Below are positions 1-5,440 of a DNA stretch of 7,322 nucleotides, piece by piece. The notes beneath the pieces are model-generated. The model ran no database searches. It saw nothing but the letters and a program-made list of their open reading frames with translations, and was not told the origin of the DNA. The first letter of the stretch is position 1; each line of letters starts with the position of its first letter. This DNA comes from Pseudomonadota bacterium (lineage in GTDB: Bacteria; Desulfobacterota; WTBG01; JAGOGO01): contig JAGHDE010000156.1 in the NCBI GenBank assembly GCA_021160085.1, positions 1 to 7,322 of the forward strand, in the 5' to 3' direction. The position numbers and the translations under genes were made by a program.

Positions 1-139
1 CTGCCCGGTGGCAACTTACGCAGACTTCTTCCTTTGCCAGAGGGGCAGAGGTCATGATAAATAAGAGGATAGTCATGGTAGCAGAAAAAATAAGAAAATG
101 TTTTTTTATGGTATTTCGAAGCATCATAAATATTTTCAT
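1..139 (-). CDS. Exported c-type cytochrome, N-terminal part (runs off left edge)
   Basis: Only the first 46 codons are in the window. The predicted protein opens with a short basic segment, then a hydrophobic stretch (about residues 15-33, including LIFSATMTILLFIM) ending in TSAPLA, which is a typical Sec signal peptide with cleavage after A35. Directly after it comes a heme-binding CxxCH motif, C40-V-S-C43-H44, so the mature protein should be a periplasmic or surface c-type cytochrome. A heme so close to the N terminus is common in multiheme cytochromes, but heme number and family cannot be told here. The start at 139 is chosen because a strong GAGGGGG ribosome-binding site lies 8 bases upstream; in-frame ATGs at 127 and 124 lack this. 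It lies about 67 bp downstream of rubredoxin on the same strand, with a hairpin in between. Confidence 0.8.
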   Translation of the reverse strand, partial: MKIFMMLRNTIKKHFLIFSATMTILLFIMTSAPLAKEEVCVSCHRA

Positions 140-170
140 TTATTTTACCCCCTCTTTTTTTAATAAATTT

Positions 171-198
171 TCTCTCCTCAATTTTTTTTAAGGAGAGA
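171..198. repeat. Perfect inverted repeat (hairpin) between rubredoxin and the cytochrome
   Basis: TCTCTCCT at 171-178 is perfectly complementary to AGGAGAGA at 191-198, separated by a 12-base AT-rich loop. It begins 9 bases after the rubredoxin stop codon in the direction of transcription. It is not followed by a clean T-run on either strand, so it is not a textbook intrinsic terminator. It could stabilise a 3' end, attenuate transcription or mark a processing site between the rubredoxin and cytochrome genes. Confidence 0.5.
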
Positions 199-206
199 TA
201 CTGCCG

Positions 207-368
207 TCAATCCATGCTTTCAAAACTATCCTTACTTACCCCGCATACAGGGCATATCCAATCATCGGGGATATCATCAAAAGGTGTTCCTGGAGAGATT
301 CCTCCGTCAGGGTCTCCTTTCTCCGGGTCATAGATATATCCACAAACGGAGCATACATATTTATCCAT
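207..368 (-). CDS. rub: Rubredoxin
   Basis: A 53-residue protein matching rubredoxin over its whole length, too short for many gene callers. It has the two iron-binding knuckles C6-S-V-C9-G-Y and C39-P-V-C42-G, the aromatic core residues Y4, Y11, Y13 and W37, and the central DP(E)KGDPDGGI...GT.F.D.P family signature. Rubredoxin holds one Fe(Cys)4 centre and is a cytoplasmic one-electron carrier. In anaerobes it donates electrons to superoxide reductase, rubrerythrin and flavodiiron proteins, and the first two of these partners are encoded in this same window. The start is supported by an AGAGGAGGG ribosome-binding site. The stop is TGA, which shows that TGA is used as a normal terminator here. 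Confidence 0.96.
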   Translation of the reverse strand: MDKYVCSVCGYIYDPEKGDPDGGISPGTPFDDIPDDWICPVCGVSKDSFESMD

Positions 369-372
369 AATT

Positions 373-537
373 TTACCCTCCTCTGATAATTAAAGTTTTA
401 CAATTCATCACCTTTGATTTATCAAATATTTCCTTTTCTTCACCGCAATGAAGACATTTATTGGGGAAATGACTTCACATGTTTGAATTGTATTTATAAG
501 CGGGACATTGTTTGGGTGTTACCTCGGCAGATCTCAA
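373..537 (-). pseudogene. Possible small zinc-ribbon-like ORF interrupted by in-frame TGA
   Basis: The frame downstream of the flavodoxin stop reads, from a possible TTG at 537, through ...TPKQCPAYKYNSNM, then a TGA at 475-477, then SHFPNKCLHCGEEKEIFDKSKVMNCK... to a TAA at 373-375. The CP...KCLHCGEE spacing resembles a small zinc ribbon or rubredoxin-like protein, and the place of the TGA could be a Trp, Cys or selenocysteine. No good ribosome-binding site or ATG precedes it. It may be a decayed gene, a sequence error or chance. The stretch also holds a hairpin that begins exactly at the TGA (449-477). I do not recognise a specific family. Confidence 0.25.
449..477 (-). repeat. Hairpin starting at the in-frame TGA
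   Basis: On the minus strand TGAAGTCATTT (477-467) pairs with AAATGTCTTCA (459-449) over 11 positions with a single U-U mismatch and a 7-base loop, CCCCAAU. No T-run follows on either strand, so it is not a standard terminator. Its stem begins with the TGA codon of the small cysteine-rich frame. Bacterial selenocysteine-insertion elements also sit directly after UGA, but they usually have a longer spacing to the loop and a G in it, which this lacks. Confidence 0.45.
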
Positions 538-541
538 CTCA

Positions 542-985
542 TCACTTAGCTTTTACTTTTTGGCTGATTTCCAGTCCATAGTCCTGGGCAACTTTCAGTG
601 TTGCCAGGGTCAATCCTGGTGATTTTAACTTCAGAAAATTACCCGCCATATCCATAGAGAAAATATTTCTCATCGTATCGTAAATCCTCTCTGGCGCTTC
701 CCCGCTCCAGCCGTATGCTCCAAAGGCGCCTCCGGTCTTCCCTTCCAGATTAGCCTTTTCAGCCATAAAAAGCATGGTCTTCATAGGCTGCATAATCTCT
801 CCATGGTAGGTGGCAGAACCGAAAGCATAAGCGTCATATCCTTGAAGGTCTGCTTCACTCTTTATATTTTTGACATCAACAACTTCAGCATCAACTCCCA
901 CAGAGCGAACTCCTTCTGCGATAGAATCAGCAATTCTCTTTGTTGTTCCAGTCCTTGTGGCGTACACAATCAGCGCTTTTGCCAT
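542..985 (-). CDS. Flavodoxin (single-domain)
   Basis: A 147-residue cytoplasmic flavodoxin-like protein, the usual short-chain length. It begins with the beta strand MAKALIVYA and the FMN phosphate-binding loop T10-R-T-G-T-T15, followed by the helix that starts KRIADSIAEGV. Later segments YDAYAFGSATYHGE and KTGGAFGAYGWSGEA correspond to the loops that flank the isoalloxazine ring. Sequence style (TRTGTTKRIAD, AFGSYGWSGEA-like) is close to the flavodoxin domain of flavodiiron (FprA) proteins, but the beta-lactamase-like diiron domain is absent, so this is a stand-alone electron carrier. The ATG has an AGGAGGTAG ribosome-binding site. It starts 24 bp after the ferritin-like gene, so the two are probably co-transcribed. 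It could carry electrons to the oxygen-defence reductases; its exact partner cannot be read from sequence. Confidence 0.9.
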   Translation of the reverse strand: MAKALIVYATRTGTTKRIADSIAEGVRSVGVDAEVVDVKNIKSEADLQGYDAYAFGSATYHGEIMQPMKTMLFMAEKANLEGKTGGAFGAYGWSGEAPERIYDTMRNIFSMDMAGNFLKLKSPGLTLATLKVAQDYGLEISQKVKAK

Positions 986-1009
986 AACTCTACCTCCTGT
1001 TTATTACAG

Positions 1010-1504
1010 CTAATTCATTATCTCTGCCAACTTAGCACTCAATGAGGCTATATGGCTCATCTCTTCTTTTAAAATTTTTTCCACCTTCTCTCTATCGGAT
1101 TTATTGGCAAGCGCTTCTTTGAATCCCAAGTAGAATACAATCGACTCCTTTTCAGATCCGATGGCCATATTGAGGATATCTTCCATAGTCTCCTGACCGG
1201 TTAACTGTTCAACCGGATCCGATTCTACGTTAAATACATTTTTATCAGCCCATGCCTTTAGGTATAAAGGGGCCTGATCTTGAGAGTCAAAATCGACCCC
1301 CCTGGTCTTCTGTTTGGCAATCTCTGCTCTCATATGCGAGAAAACCTTTTCATGGTCATCTTCCATAGCAGCAAGTTCGAGAAAAAGTTTATGAGATTCG
1401 GGGTTTTTAATAATTTCTGCTGCCCGGCGGTAAAATCGGGCTCCGTTTCTTTCAATCTGCTCTGCCATGGTCAATATTTCGTCAGCATTAAAAACAATGC
1501 TCAT
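1010..1504 (-). CDS. Ferritin-like diiron protein, rubrerythrin family without rubredoxin domain
   Basis: A 164-residue protein built of two helix-pair halves carrying the ferritin-like diiron ligand pattern: E18 in QIERNGARFY, E48-x-x-H51 in AMEDDHEKVF, E118/E120 in GSEKESIVFY, and E148-x-x-H151 in EEMSHIASL. The C-terminal rubredoxin knuckles of classical rubrerythrin are missing, and there is no Cys in the protein, so it would have to receive electrons from a separate carrier; the flavodoxin and rubredoxin encoded just downstream are candidates. Such proteins in anaerobes are associated with peroxide reduction or iron handling, but the exact reaction is not assigned. An AAGGAGAG ribosome-binding site supports the ATG at 1504. 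The 184 bp upstream (1505-1688) contains no gene that I can support and no clear promoter. Confidence 0.88.
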   Translation of the reverse strand: MSIVFNADEILTMAEQIERNGARFYRRAAEIIKNPESHKLFLELAAMEDDHEKVFSHMRAEIAKQKTRGVDFDSQDQAPLYLKAWADKNVFNVESDPVEQLTGQETMEDILNMAIGSEKESIVFYLGFKEALANKSDREKVEKILKEEMSHIASLSAKLAEIMN

Positions 1505-1688
1505 CTGTACTCTCCTTTTTTCTGTTTGCTAAGGACAATAAATGTTGTCTGACCATGTTATAAACCGAGGGAAAAGAACCTATGCCGGGATTCCCTATGA
1601 GCTTAAACGTATAGATAACGCACAAACCGAATGAATTTTTTTATCTTTCCGCCCATTTAAAAATCATTAGAGGAAATTCAATGGGTTT

Positions 1689-2063
1689 CTATGCTTTCCA
1701 TAAGCCATGGAGGTTGCAATATTCGCGGACGGTGATTTTGTCCGTCTTGACTTCGAATGTGGCTTCAGGCTCTTCTCCTGGTTTCAGAAACTGCCGGTAT
1801 GCTTTTCCGTCAGCTATGATTTCAATCCACTCGATGTGGTGCTTTTCTTCCATGGGGTGAGCAACACTACCAACCTTTACTGTCACTTTGCCGTCTGTTT
1901 GTTCGATAACGGGGACATGTTTTTCCCGGGCAGCGTCTACCGTGTTCTCGATAAAAAGCTTCATCGGCTGACCGCAACAAACGAGTTCTCCTTTTCCCTC
2001 GTGCAACACTTCTACAATATTCCCACAGACTTCACATTTATAAATCTCTAACTTTTTTGTCAT
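1689..2063 (-). CDS. dfx: Desulfoferrodoxin (superoxide reductase, two iron centres)
   Basis: A 124-residue 2Fe-superoxide reductase. The N-terminal desulforedoxin domain has all four ligands of centre I: C10-E-V-C13 and C29-C30. The catalytic domain has the five ligands of centre II: H49 in EKHVPVIE, H69 in [11 protein letters not shown]75, C116 and H119 in YCNLHGLW; the lysine K48 that helps superoxide binding and the ligand-switching E47 are also present. The protein reduces superoxide to hydrogen peroxide in the cytoplasm without making oxygen, normally with electrons from rubredoxin, which is encoded at 207-368. The peroxide produced would be handled by rubrerythrin and peroxiredoxin upstream. 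The length and residue numbering match Desulfovibrio desulfoferrodoxin. GAGGAGA precedes the ATG. No residue is missing. Confidence 0.97.
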   Translation of the reverse strand: MTKKLEIYKCEVCGNIVEVLHEGKGELVCCGQPMKLFIENTVDAAREKHVPVIEQTDGKVTVKVGSVAHPMEEKHHIEWIEIIADGKAYRQFLKPGEEPEATFEVKTDKITVREYCNLHGLWKA

Positions 2064-2081
2064 TAAATTTTCTCCTCGTAT

Positions 2082-2109
2082 ATTATAATCCGCCTTAATC
2101 TGCGGTCAC
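2082..2109 (-). promoter_or_regulatory. Possible sigma-70-type promoter for desulfoferrodoxin
   Basis: A perfect TATAAT (-10) at 2087-2082 lies 16 bases from GTGACC at 2109-2104, which matches four of six -35 positions. The predicted start would leave a very short leader of about 12 bases containing the ribosome-binding site. A 7-bp inverted repeat, CTGCGGT at 2100-2106 and ACCGCAG at 2149-2155, overlaps the -35 element and might be an operator, though this could be chance. Confidence 0.4.
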
Positions 2110-2163
2110 GGCGGCAGACTATAAATCTTAACTTCCTTGTTCATGTCCACCGCAGTTTTTGGT

Positions 2164-2619
2164 TTACTCTACTACTATTTTCCCTTTTTTTATTATTTTC
2201 CCTCCCAGCGCTTCGATTTCATACTCATAGACACCTTTAGCAGTATATCTCATGCTTGAGGTTGCGCCTTTCGCTAACTCATTGGTAACGAAACACTCTT
2301 TAAGTGAATCCCATGTAAATCCGGAAGGAGATTCAGTAGATATTTTGCATGTCTTGCCTTCTCTGAATATTACTTTAATCGCCATGTTTGACCTGTTAAT
2401 CCATACTACAACATCTCCTTCAGAGATATAGTTGTCTCTCGGTTTAATCCTTAAAGTCTTTCCTAAATCAGTCCCCTCCTGAGGCACAGTCTTAACATCC
2501 TTAATTTGGACAATATAAATATCCCAGGATGCATTGGCTGTTTCGTAATGCACAAAAAGAGTAATAATAGAAAAAATGAAAACCAACCCTACCGTTAACA
2601 ACAACTTTTTTTTATTCAT
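2164..2619 (-). CDS. Exported cupredoxin-like protein of unknown function
   Basis: A 151-residue protein with a clear Sec signal peptide: MNKKK, a hydrophobic core to about residue 23, and a cleavage site after A30 (ETANA/SW). The mature part is a small all-beta domain. The features YISEGDVVVWINRSN (about 64-78) and the final MRYTAKGVYEYEIEALGG...KGKIVVE resemble the cupredoxin fold. The classical type-1 copper ligands (N-terminal His, then C...H...M in the last loop) are absent: the only two Cys after the signal peptide, C91 and C109, lie mid-domain and could form a disulfide. It may therefore not bind copper. It follows the exported peroxiredoxin by 71 bp, on the same strand, so it probably belongs to the same periplasmic unit. 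AAAGGAG precedes the ATG. Confidence 0.75.
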   Translation of the reverse strand: MNKKKLLLTVGLVFIFSIITLFVHYETANASWDIYIVQIKDVKTVPQEGTDLGKTLRIKPRDNYISEGDVVVWINRSNMAIKVIFREGKTCKISTESPSGFTWDSLKECFVTNELAKGATSSMRYTAKGVYEYEIEALGGKIIKKGKIVVE

Positions 2620-2690
2620 GTGCTTGCTCCTTTCTGTAGTTATTTCCCCTTTCTGGGAGAAAGTTAATTAATAAACAAACAACTCATCAT

Positions 2691-3299
2691 CTACTTTATA
2701 TTAAGTTTTTCAAGCCCTTGAATAAGGTCTTCAAGGGGTGGCCTTTTGTTTATGTCATGTACATCTATATATTGAATTATTCCCTTTTTATCGATGATGA
2801 ACAACGCCCTCTCGCTTATCCCACCAGATCGTAATATGCCATATTTTCGGGCTACTTCTCCGTGAGGGAAAAAGTCTGAAAGCACTGGAAACCATAATGA
2901 CATCTCTCTGGTCCAGGAATATAAAGTTGGGATATTATCTACCGTGATACCTAACAGTATGGCATCATTCTTATCAAAAATATCTTTAACTATATTGTAA
3001 CCAGGCCATTGTTCTGAACAGACCGGCGTCCAGGCCGCCGGAACAAAAGAGAGGACCACATTCCTTTCCCCCCGAAAGTCACTTAATGAAATCTTATCAC
3101 CGCCTACCGAAGTCAAAGTGAACTGAGGAGCTTGATCTCCCACCATTACTTTAAGTGAGCTGTTCGTTGGTTTAAGCTTTTTTCCCACATTATAAATGCT
3201 CTCTTGAAAAATCGCAGACTGAGCATAACAGGTGGTAATTGAAAGAATAACAACAATAAAAGCGCCCCCCATAAAAGTTGCAACCTGATTCCTTACCAT
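2691..3299 (-). CDS. Exported peroxiredoxin (AhpC/TSA family), no visible resolving cysteine
   Basis: A 202-residue thioredoxin-fold peroxidase. An N-terminal hydrophobic segment (residues 8-23) ending TTCYA/Q looks like a Sec signal peptide; T-T-C is a poor lipobox, so lipoprotein processing is less likely. The Prx domain begins at VGDQAPQFTL (54-62) and has the active-site pattern P87-x-x-x-T91-x-x-C94 in FVPAAWTPVCSEQ, with C94 as the peroxidatic cysteine, and a downstream WFPVLSD block typical of the family. No other cysteine follows, so it should act as a 1-Cys enzyme recharged by an outside thiol. The thioredoxin-like gene immediately upstream shares one base with it (TAATG at 3301-3297), which suggests translational coupling and makes that protein the likely reductant. 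It would reduce hydrogen peroxide or organic peroxides outside the inner membrane. Confidence 0.9.
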   Translation of the reverse strand: MVRNQVATFMGGAFIVVILSITTCYAQSAIFQESIYNVGKKLKPTNSSLKVMVGDQAPQFTLTSVGGDKISLSDFRGERNVVLSFVPAAWTPVCSEQWPGYNIVKDIFDKNDAILLGITVDNIPTLYSWTREMSLWFPVLSDFFPHGEVARKYGILRSGGISERALFIIDKKGIIQYIDVHDINKRPPLEDLIQGLEKLNIK

Positions 3300-3934
3300 T
3301 ATTGCCTCTCCCTTTTTAGATTAGACGAGGTTACTACCTTCTCTAAAAATTTACCCACTTTTTCAAATCCACCGACATGAAACAAAAACTGATCATGATC
3401 TCCATTTTCATTTACCTTCAGCCCCACGAAAGTGGGGGTTTCGGTGACCGCTAATGTCTTGATGACAGCAAAACTTTTATCCGGAAAAAGAGGAAATGGA
3501 ATCTCATATTTTTTTCTAAACACATCAACCTCATAGGAACTGTTCCCGGCGGCAATTCCGATTATTTTTATTTTATCTCTAAGCGCAGAATCCGTTTCTA
3601 TCTCATTATATAGTTCATTTACAGAAGGAGCTTCCCGCTGACAATGAGGACAGTACATGCTAAAGACTTCTATGATAAGAACCTCGGTTTTAATCTGGGT
3701 GCTTTTAAAAATTTCTTTACCAGAGATCCCTAAATATTGCAGGGTTTTCTCTTCCGGAGGCGCCGCAAGTTCGAAAGCTGGTATCGTTACGGTTGTGTTT
3801 GAGGCAGGCAAATCAGGTAGACTTGATGCTGAAGCCTGCCGAACAGGTAATAGAAAGCACCCGAACAAAAACAAAAGACAAACCAAAAGCATTAAAAAGA
3901 AATTCCACTCTTTATATATTTTTGTCAATTTCAT
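3299..3934 (-). CDS. Exported TlpA/thioredoxin-like protein with CPHC active site
   Basis: A 211-residue protein with an N-terminal hydrophobic anchor or signal peptide (residues 11-30, ending LLPVRQASA). The thioredoxin fold begins around residue 84 (TEVLIIEVFSMYCPHCQREAP). The redox-active pair is C95-P-H-C98, the DsbA-type dipeptide, and the conserved cis-proline is P167 in ETPTF. A PFPLFPDKS block (147-154) is typical of TlpA-like proteins. The role is thiol-disulfide exchange in the periplasm; the one-base overlap with the following peroxiredoxin argues that it reduces that enzyme, although an oxidase or general disulfide role is possible because CPHC is more oxidising than CGPC. It would itself need electrons across the membrane, and no CcdA/DsbD-like partner is in the window. 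AGGA precedes the ATG at moderate strength. Confidence 0.87.
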   Translation of the reverse strand: MKLTKIYKEWNFFLMLLVCLLFLFGCFLLPVRQASASSLPDLPASNTTVTIPAFELAAPPEEKTLQYLGISGKEIFKSTQIKTEVLIIEVFSMYCPHCQREAPSVNELYNEIETDSALRDKIKIIGIAAGNSSYEVDVFRKKYEIPFPLFPDKSFAVIKTLAVTETPTFVGLKVNENGDHDQFLFHVGGFEKVGKFLEKVVTSSNLKRERQ

Positions 3935-3961
3935 GTTTTCCTGAATTATCTAATTTATAGC

Positions 3962-3970
3962 ACTATACCA
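3962..3970 (-). promoter_or_regulatory. Possible extended -10 promoter for the exported redox genes
   Basis: On the minus strand TGGTATAGT (3970-3962) fits an extended -10 element (TGnTATAAT-like), about 28 bases upstream of the start of the thioredoxin-like gene. The matching -35 region is poor. It is offered only because the gap between the interrupted rubredoxin-like gene and this gene (3935-4016) otherwise lacks a signal. Confidence 0.25.
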
Positions 3971-4016
3971 AGTAACTTTCAGAAAAGGAGAAACAAAGAA
4001 TCGATACAGAATCATT

Positions 4017-4211
4017 TTATCCAAGCTTCTCCGGCTTCCGGTTTTTAGCCAGTTGAGGGTCAATATTACCGGATTCAGCTCCTCCACACTCGGGAATATA
4101 ACATGTGATATTAATAAAGGTGCAGTTCATTTTGCATGAGGGGCACTTTTCAGGAGTTTCATCCGCTTCCAAAATATAACCACATTGATCACATTTTCAG
4201 CTGTTTTTCAT
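4017..4211 (-). pseudogene. Small rubredoxin-like protein interrupted by in-frame TGA at codon 5
   Basis: From an ATG at 4211 with an AGGA ribosome-binding site 7 bases upstream, the frame reads MKNS, then TGA (4199-4197), then KCDQCGYILEADETPEKCPS and on to a TAA at 4017. The remainder has C7-D-Q-C10-G-Y, C23-P-S-C26, then C30, C37 and C42 in NCTFINITCYIPECGG, all on the 64-codon frame. This matches small rubredoxin-like proteins of anaerobes, which commonly begin with a few residues, then Trp or Tyr, then KCxxCGY. Thus TGA most simply replaces a TGG tryptophan codon by one base change or error. No usable start codon exists between the TGA and the first CxxC. It lies in the 366-bp gap between rubrerythrin and the thioredoxin-like gene, in the same direction. 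Selenocysteine decoding is possible but unsupported. Confidence 0.6.
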
Positions 4212-4300
4212 GACTTTGTCCTGACTATTTTAATTATTTTTTTCCTTACCCACAATCGAAAGAAAGATTTTAAAGCAATGATGTTAAGCTGATTTTTATA

Positions 4301-4876
4301 TTACCAATTTTCACCTAAAAGCTCAAAATAAGCCTGAGGATGGGCACAGGCCGGGCACCCCGTCAGTGCCTCTTTCCCTTTGTGCAGATAGCCGCAGTTT
4401 CGGCAGCGCCATACCACCTCAGTCTCCCGCTTGAACACCCGTTCTGATTTAATGTTTGCCGCAAGGTCAAGATATCTTTTTTCATGCTGCTTCTCAGCTC
4501 CGGCAATCGCTTCAAAAACAGAGGCTATCTCCTGAAACCCTTCCTCACGTGCTGTCTTGGCAAAATCAGGATACATCTCAGCCCATTCGTGATTCTCACC
4601 TCCTGCTGATTCCTTCAGGTTGGAGACTGTATCGCTGATTACTCCGGCGGGGAAACTGCCGGTGATTTCCACTTCTCCGCCTTCAAGGAACTTGAACAGT
4701 CTCTTGGCATGTTCCTTTTCCTGGTTGGCTGTTTCCTCGAAGATGGAAGATATCTGTTCGAAACCTTCCTTTTTCGCCTGGCTGGCAAAATAGTTGTAAC
4801 GGTTGCGTGCCTGGGATTCACCCGCAAATGCGGTTAGCAGATTTTTTTCTGTTTGGGTGCCCTTTAAATTGCTCAT
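4301..4876 (-). CDS. rbr: Rubrerythrin
   Basis: A 191-residue rubrerythrin at full family length. The N-terminal four-helix diiron domain has E20, E53-x-x-H56, E94, E97 and E128-x-x-H131, and the C-terminal rubredoxin domain has C158-R-N-C161-G-Y and C174-P-A-C177. It reduces hydrogen peroxide to water in the cytoplasm, taking electrons through its own rubredoxin domain, usually from rubredoxin. It completes the superoxide pathway begun by desulfoferrodoxin. The start at 4876 ([12 protein letters not shown]) is preferred: it has AAGGAG 6 bases upstream and gives the usual family N terminus. A longer reading from a GTG at 4927 adds 17 unrelated residues and has no such support. It follows the 38-aa zinc-ribbon gene by 57 bp and is probably in one transcript with it. 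Confidence 0.97.
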   Translation of the reverse strand: MSNLKGTQTEKNLLTAFAGESQARNRYNYFASQAKKEGFEQISSIFEETANQEKEHAKRLFKFLEGGEVEITGSFPAGVISDTVSNLKESAGGENHEWAEMYPDFAKTAREEGFQEIASVFEAIAGAEKQHEKRYLDLAANIKSERVFKRETEVVWRCRNCGYLHKGKEALTGCPACAHPQAYFELLGENW

Positions 4877-4933
4877 TTTTTCTCCTTTATTTGTTAATAT
4901 GGTTTTTATTTCTTTGCCTTTTTTCACTGCTGC

Positions 4934-5050
4934 TCATTTCTTCGGATCCTTTTTTGCAGATGACTTCTTGGTATCGCACTCGGGACATTTTTGAGGCTTA
5001 CACCTTGCATCTTTTTCGTAGCCGCACTTTAAGCATTTGAATAGTGCCAT
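4934..5050 (-). CDS. Small RCKP-type rubredoxin-like zinc-ribbon protein
   Basis: A 38-residue protein, below common gene-caller cut-offs. It has C6-L-K-C9-G-Y, the signature R16-C-K-P and C22-P-E-C25, followed by a Lys-rich tail. The two CxxC pairs predict one Zn or Fe bound by four cysteines, and the RCKP motif matches a small rubredoxin-like family that I recall from anaerobe genomes. A perfect AAGGAGGT ribosome-binding site lies 6 bases upstream of the ATG, which is stronger evidence for translation than the length alone. It sits between the 71-aa unknown and rubrerythrin on the same strand with short gaps (18 bp and 57 bp), so a role as electron carrier or accessory to rubrerythrin is a reasonable inference, but no function is established by the sequence. 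Confidence 0.85.
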   Translation of the reverse strand: MALFKCLKCGYEKDARCKPQKCPECDTKKSSAKKDPKK

Positions 5051-5068
5051 TTTATTTACCTCCTTGGT

Positions 5069-5284
5069 TCAATCTTTCCACCAGCCTTTCTTTATATGGG
5101 CATCTCTTTCTGCCTCCGCCAGTTGTTTGATCTTAAAGGCGGAATCCCTTAAAACAGCGAACAAAACGCCGCATCCGGCATCTTCTCGCACAGTGTCACC
5201 TTCATCAGCAATGTCGAGCATGCTTTTTGTCAGCTCGAAGGTTTTTTTAATACTTTCATCACATGGTTTCATCCTTTTATCCAT
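5069..5284 (-). CDS. Conserved-looking 71-aa protein of unknown function
   Basis: A 71-residue soluble protein that I cannot assign to a named family. It is predicted to be mostly helical, with MKPCDESIKKTFELTKSML near the start, a GDTVREDAGCGVLF block containing C38, a second Cys at C8, and a charged C terminus ending HIKKGWWKD. There is no signal peptide or membrane segment. It is the first gene after the TGAGACA-rich region and lies 18 bp before the zinc-ribbon gene, so it heads the rubrerythrin unit. The start is uncertain: the ATG at 5284 has no good ribosome-binding site, and the ATG at 5272 (residue M5) has GGATGG upstream and may be the true start. The conserved-looking composition and operon placement support it as a real gene. 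Confidence 0.75.
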   Translation of the reverse strand: MDKRMKPCDESIKKTFELTKSMLDIADEGDTVREDAGCGVLFAVLRDSAFKIKQLAEAERDAHIKKGWWKD

Positions 5285-5404
5285 CCAAAGGAAGGTTTCA
5301 ATTTGACCGCGGTTACTACATTAACTATCAATATCTATGCCAAATCTGATCCGGCAGCTGAATTAGGCTAAAACAGTTATAATATTGAATGGTTGTCAGT
5401 TGAT

Positions 5405-5420
5405 AGCGTTATTGCAGCCA
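5405..5420 (-). promoter_or_regulatory. Candidate sigma-54 (-24/-12) promoter
   Basis: On the minus strand TGGCTGCAATAACGCT (5420-5405) has the invariant GG and GC dinucleotides at the 10-base spacing of sigma-54 promoters, with TGGC and the final T also matching; the ACG and TT positions do not. It lies about 110-135 bases upstream of the 71-aa gene and downstream of the TGAGACA cluster, where a promoter driven by the adjacent sigma-54 activator would be expected. A fit this partial could arise by chance. Confidence 0.35.
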
Positions 5421-5440
5421 TAAGTTTGATGTGCCCAGCC

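Noticed and set aside
1280..2051. Plus-strand ORFs opposite the ferritin-like and desulfoferrodoxin genes
   Set aside because: They are antisense to clear genes, have low-complexity or Cys/Phe-rich translations and no translation signals.
4170..4197. SECIS-like stem after the TGA of the rubredoxin-like gene
   Set aside because: A wobble-rich 11-bp stem can be drawn with a G in its loop, but it is almost all A-U/G-U and its loop is only about 10 bases from the TGA, closer than bacterial SECIS elements normally allow.
4639..4827. A 62-aa minus-strand ORF within rubrerythrin
   Set aside because: It is a shifted frame of rubrerythrin, whose own frame carries all diiron and rubredoxin ligands.
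4877..4927. GTG start giving rubrerythrin 17 extra residues
   Set aside because: The ATG at 4876 has an ideal AAGGAG site and the normal family N terminus; the extension is unlike rubrerythrins.
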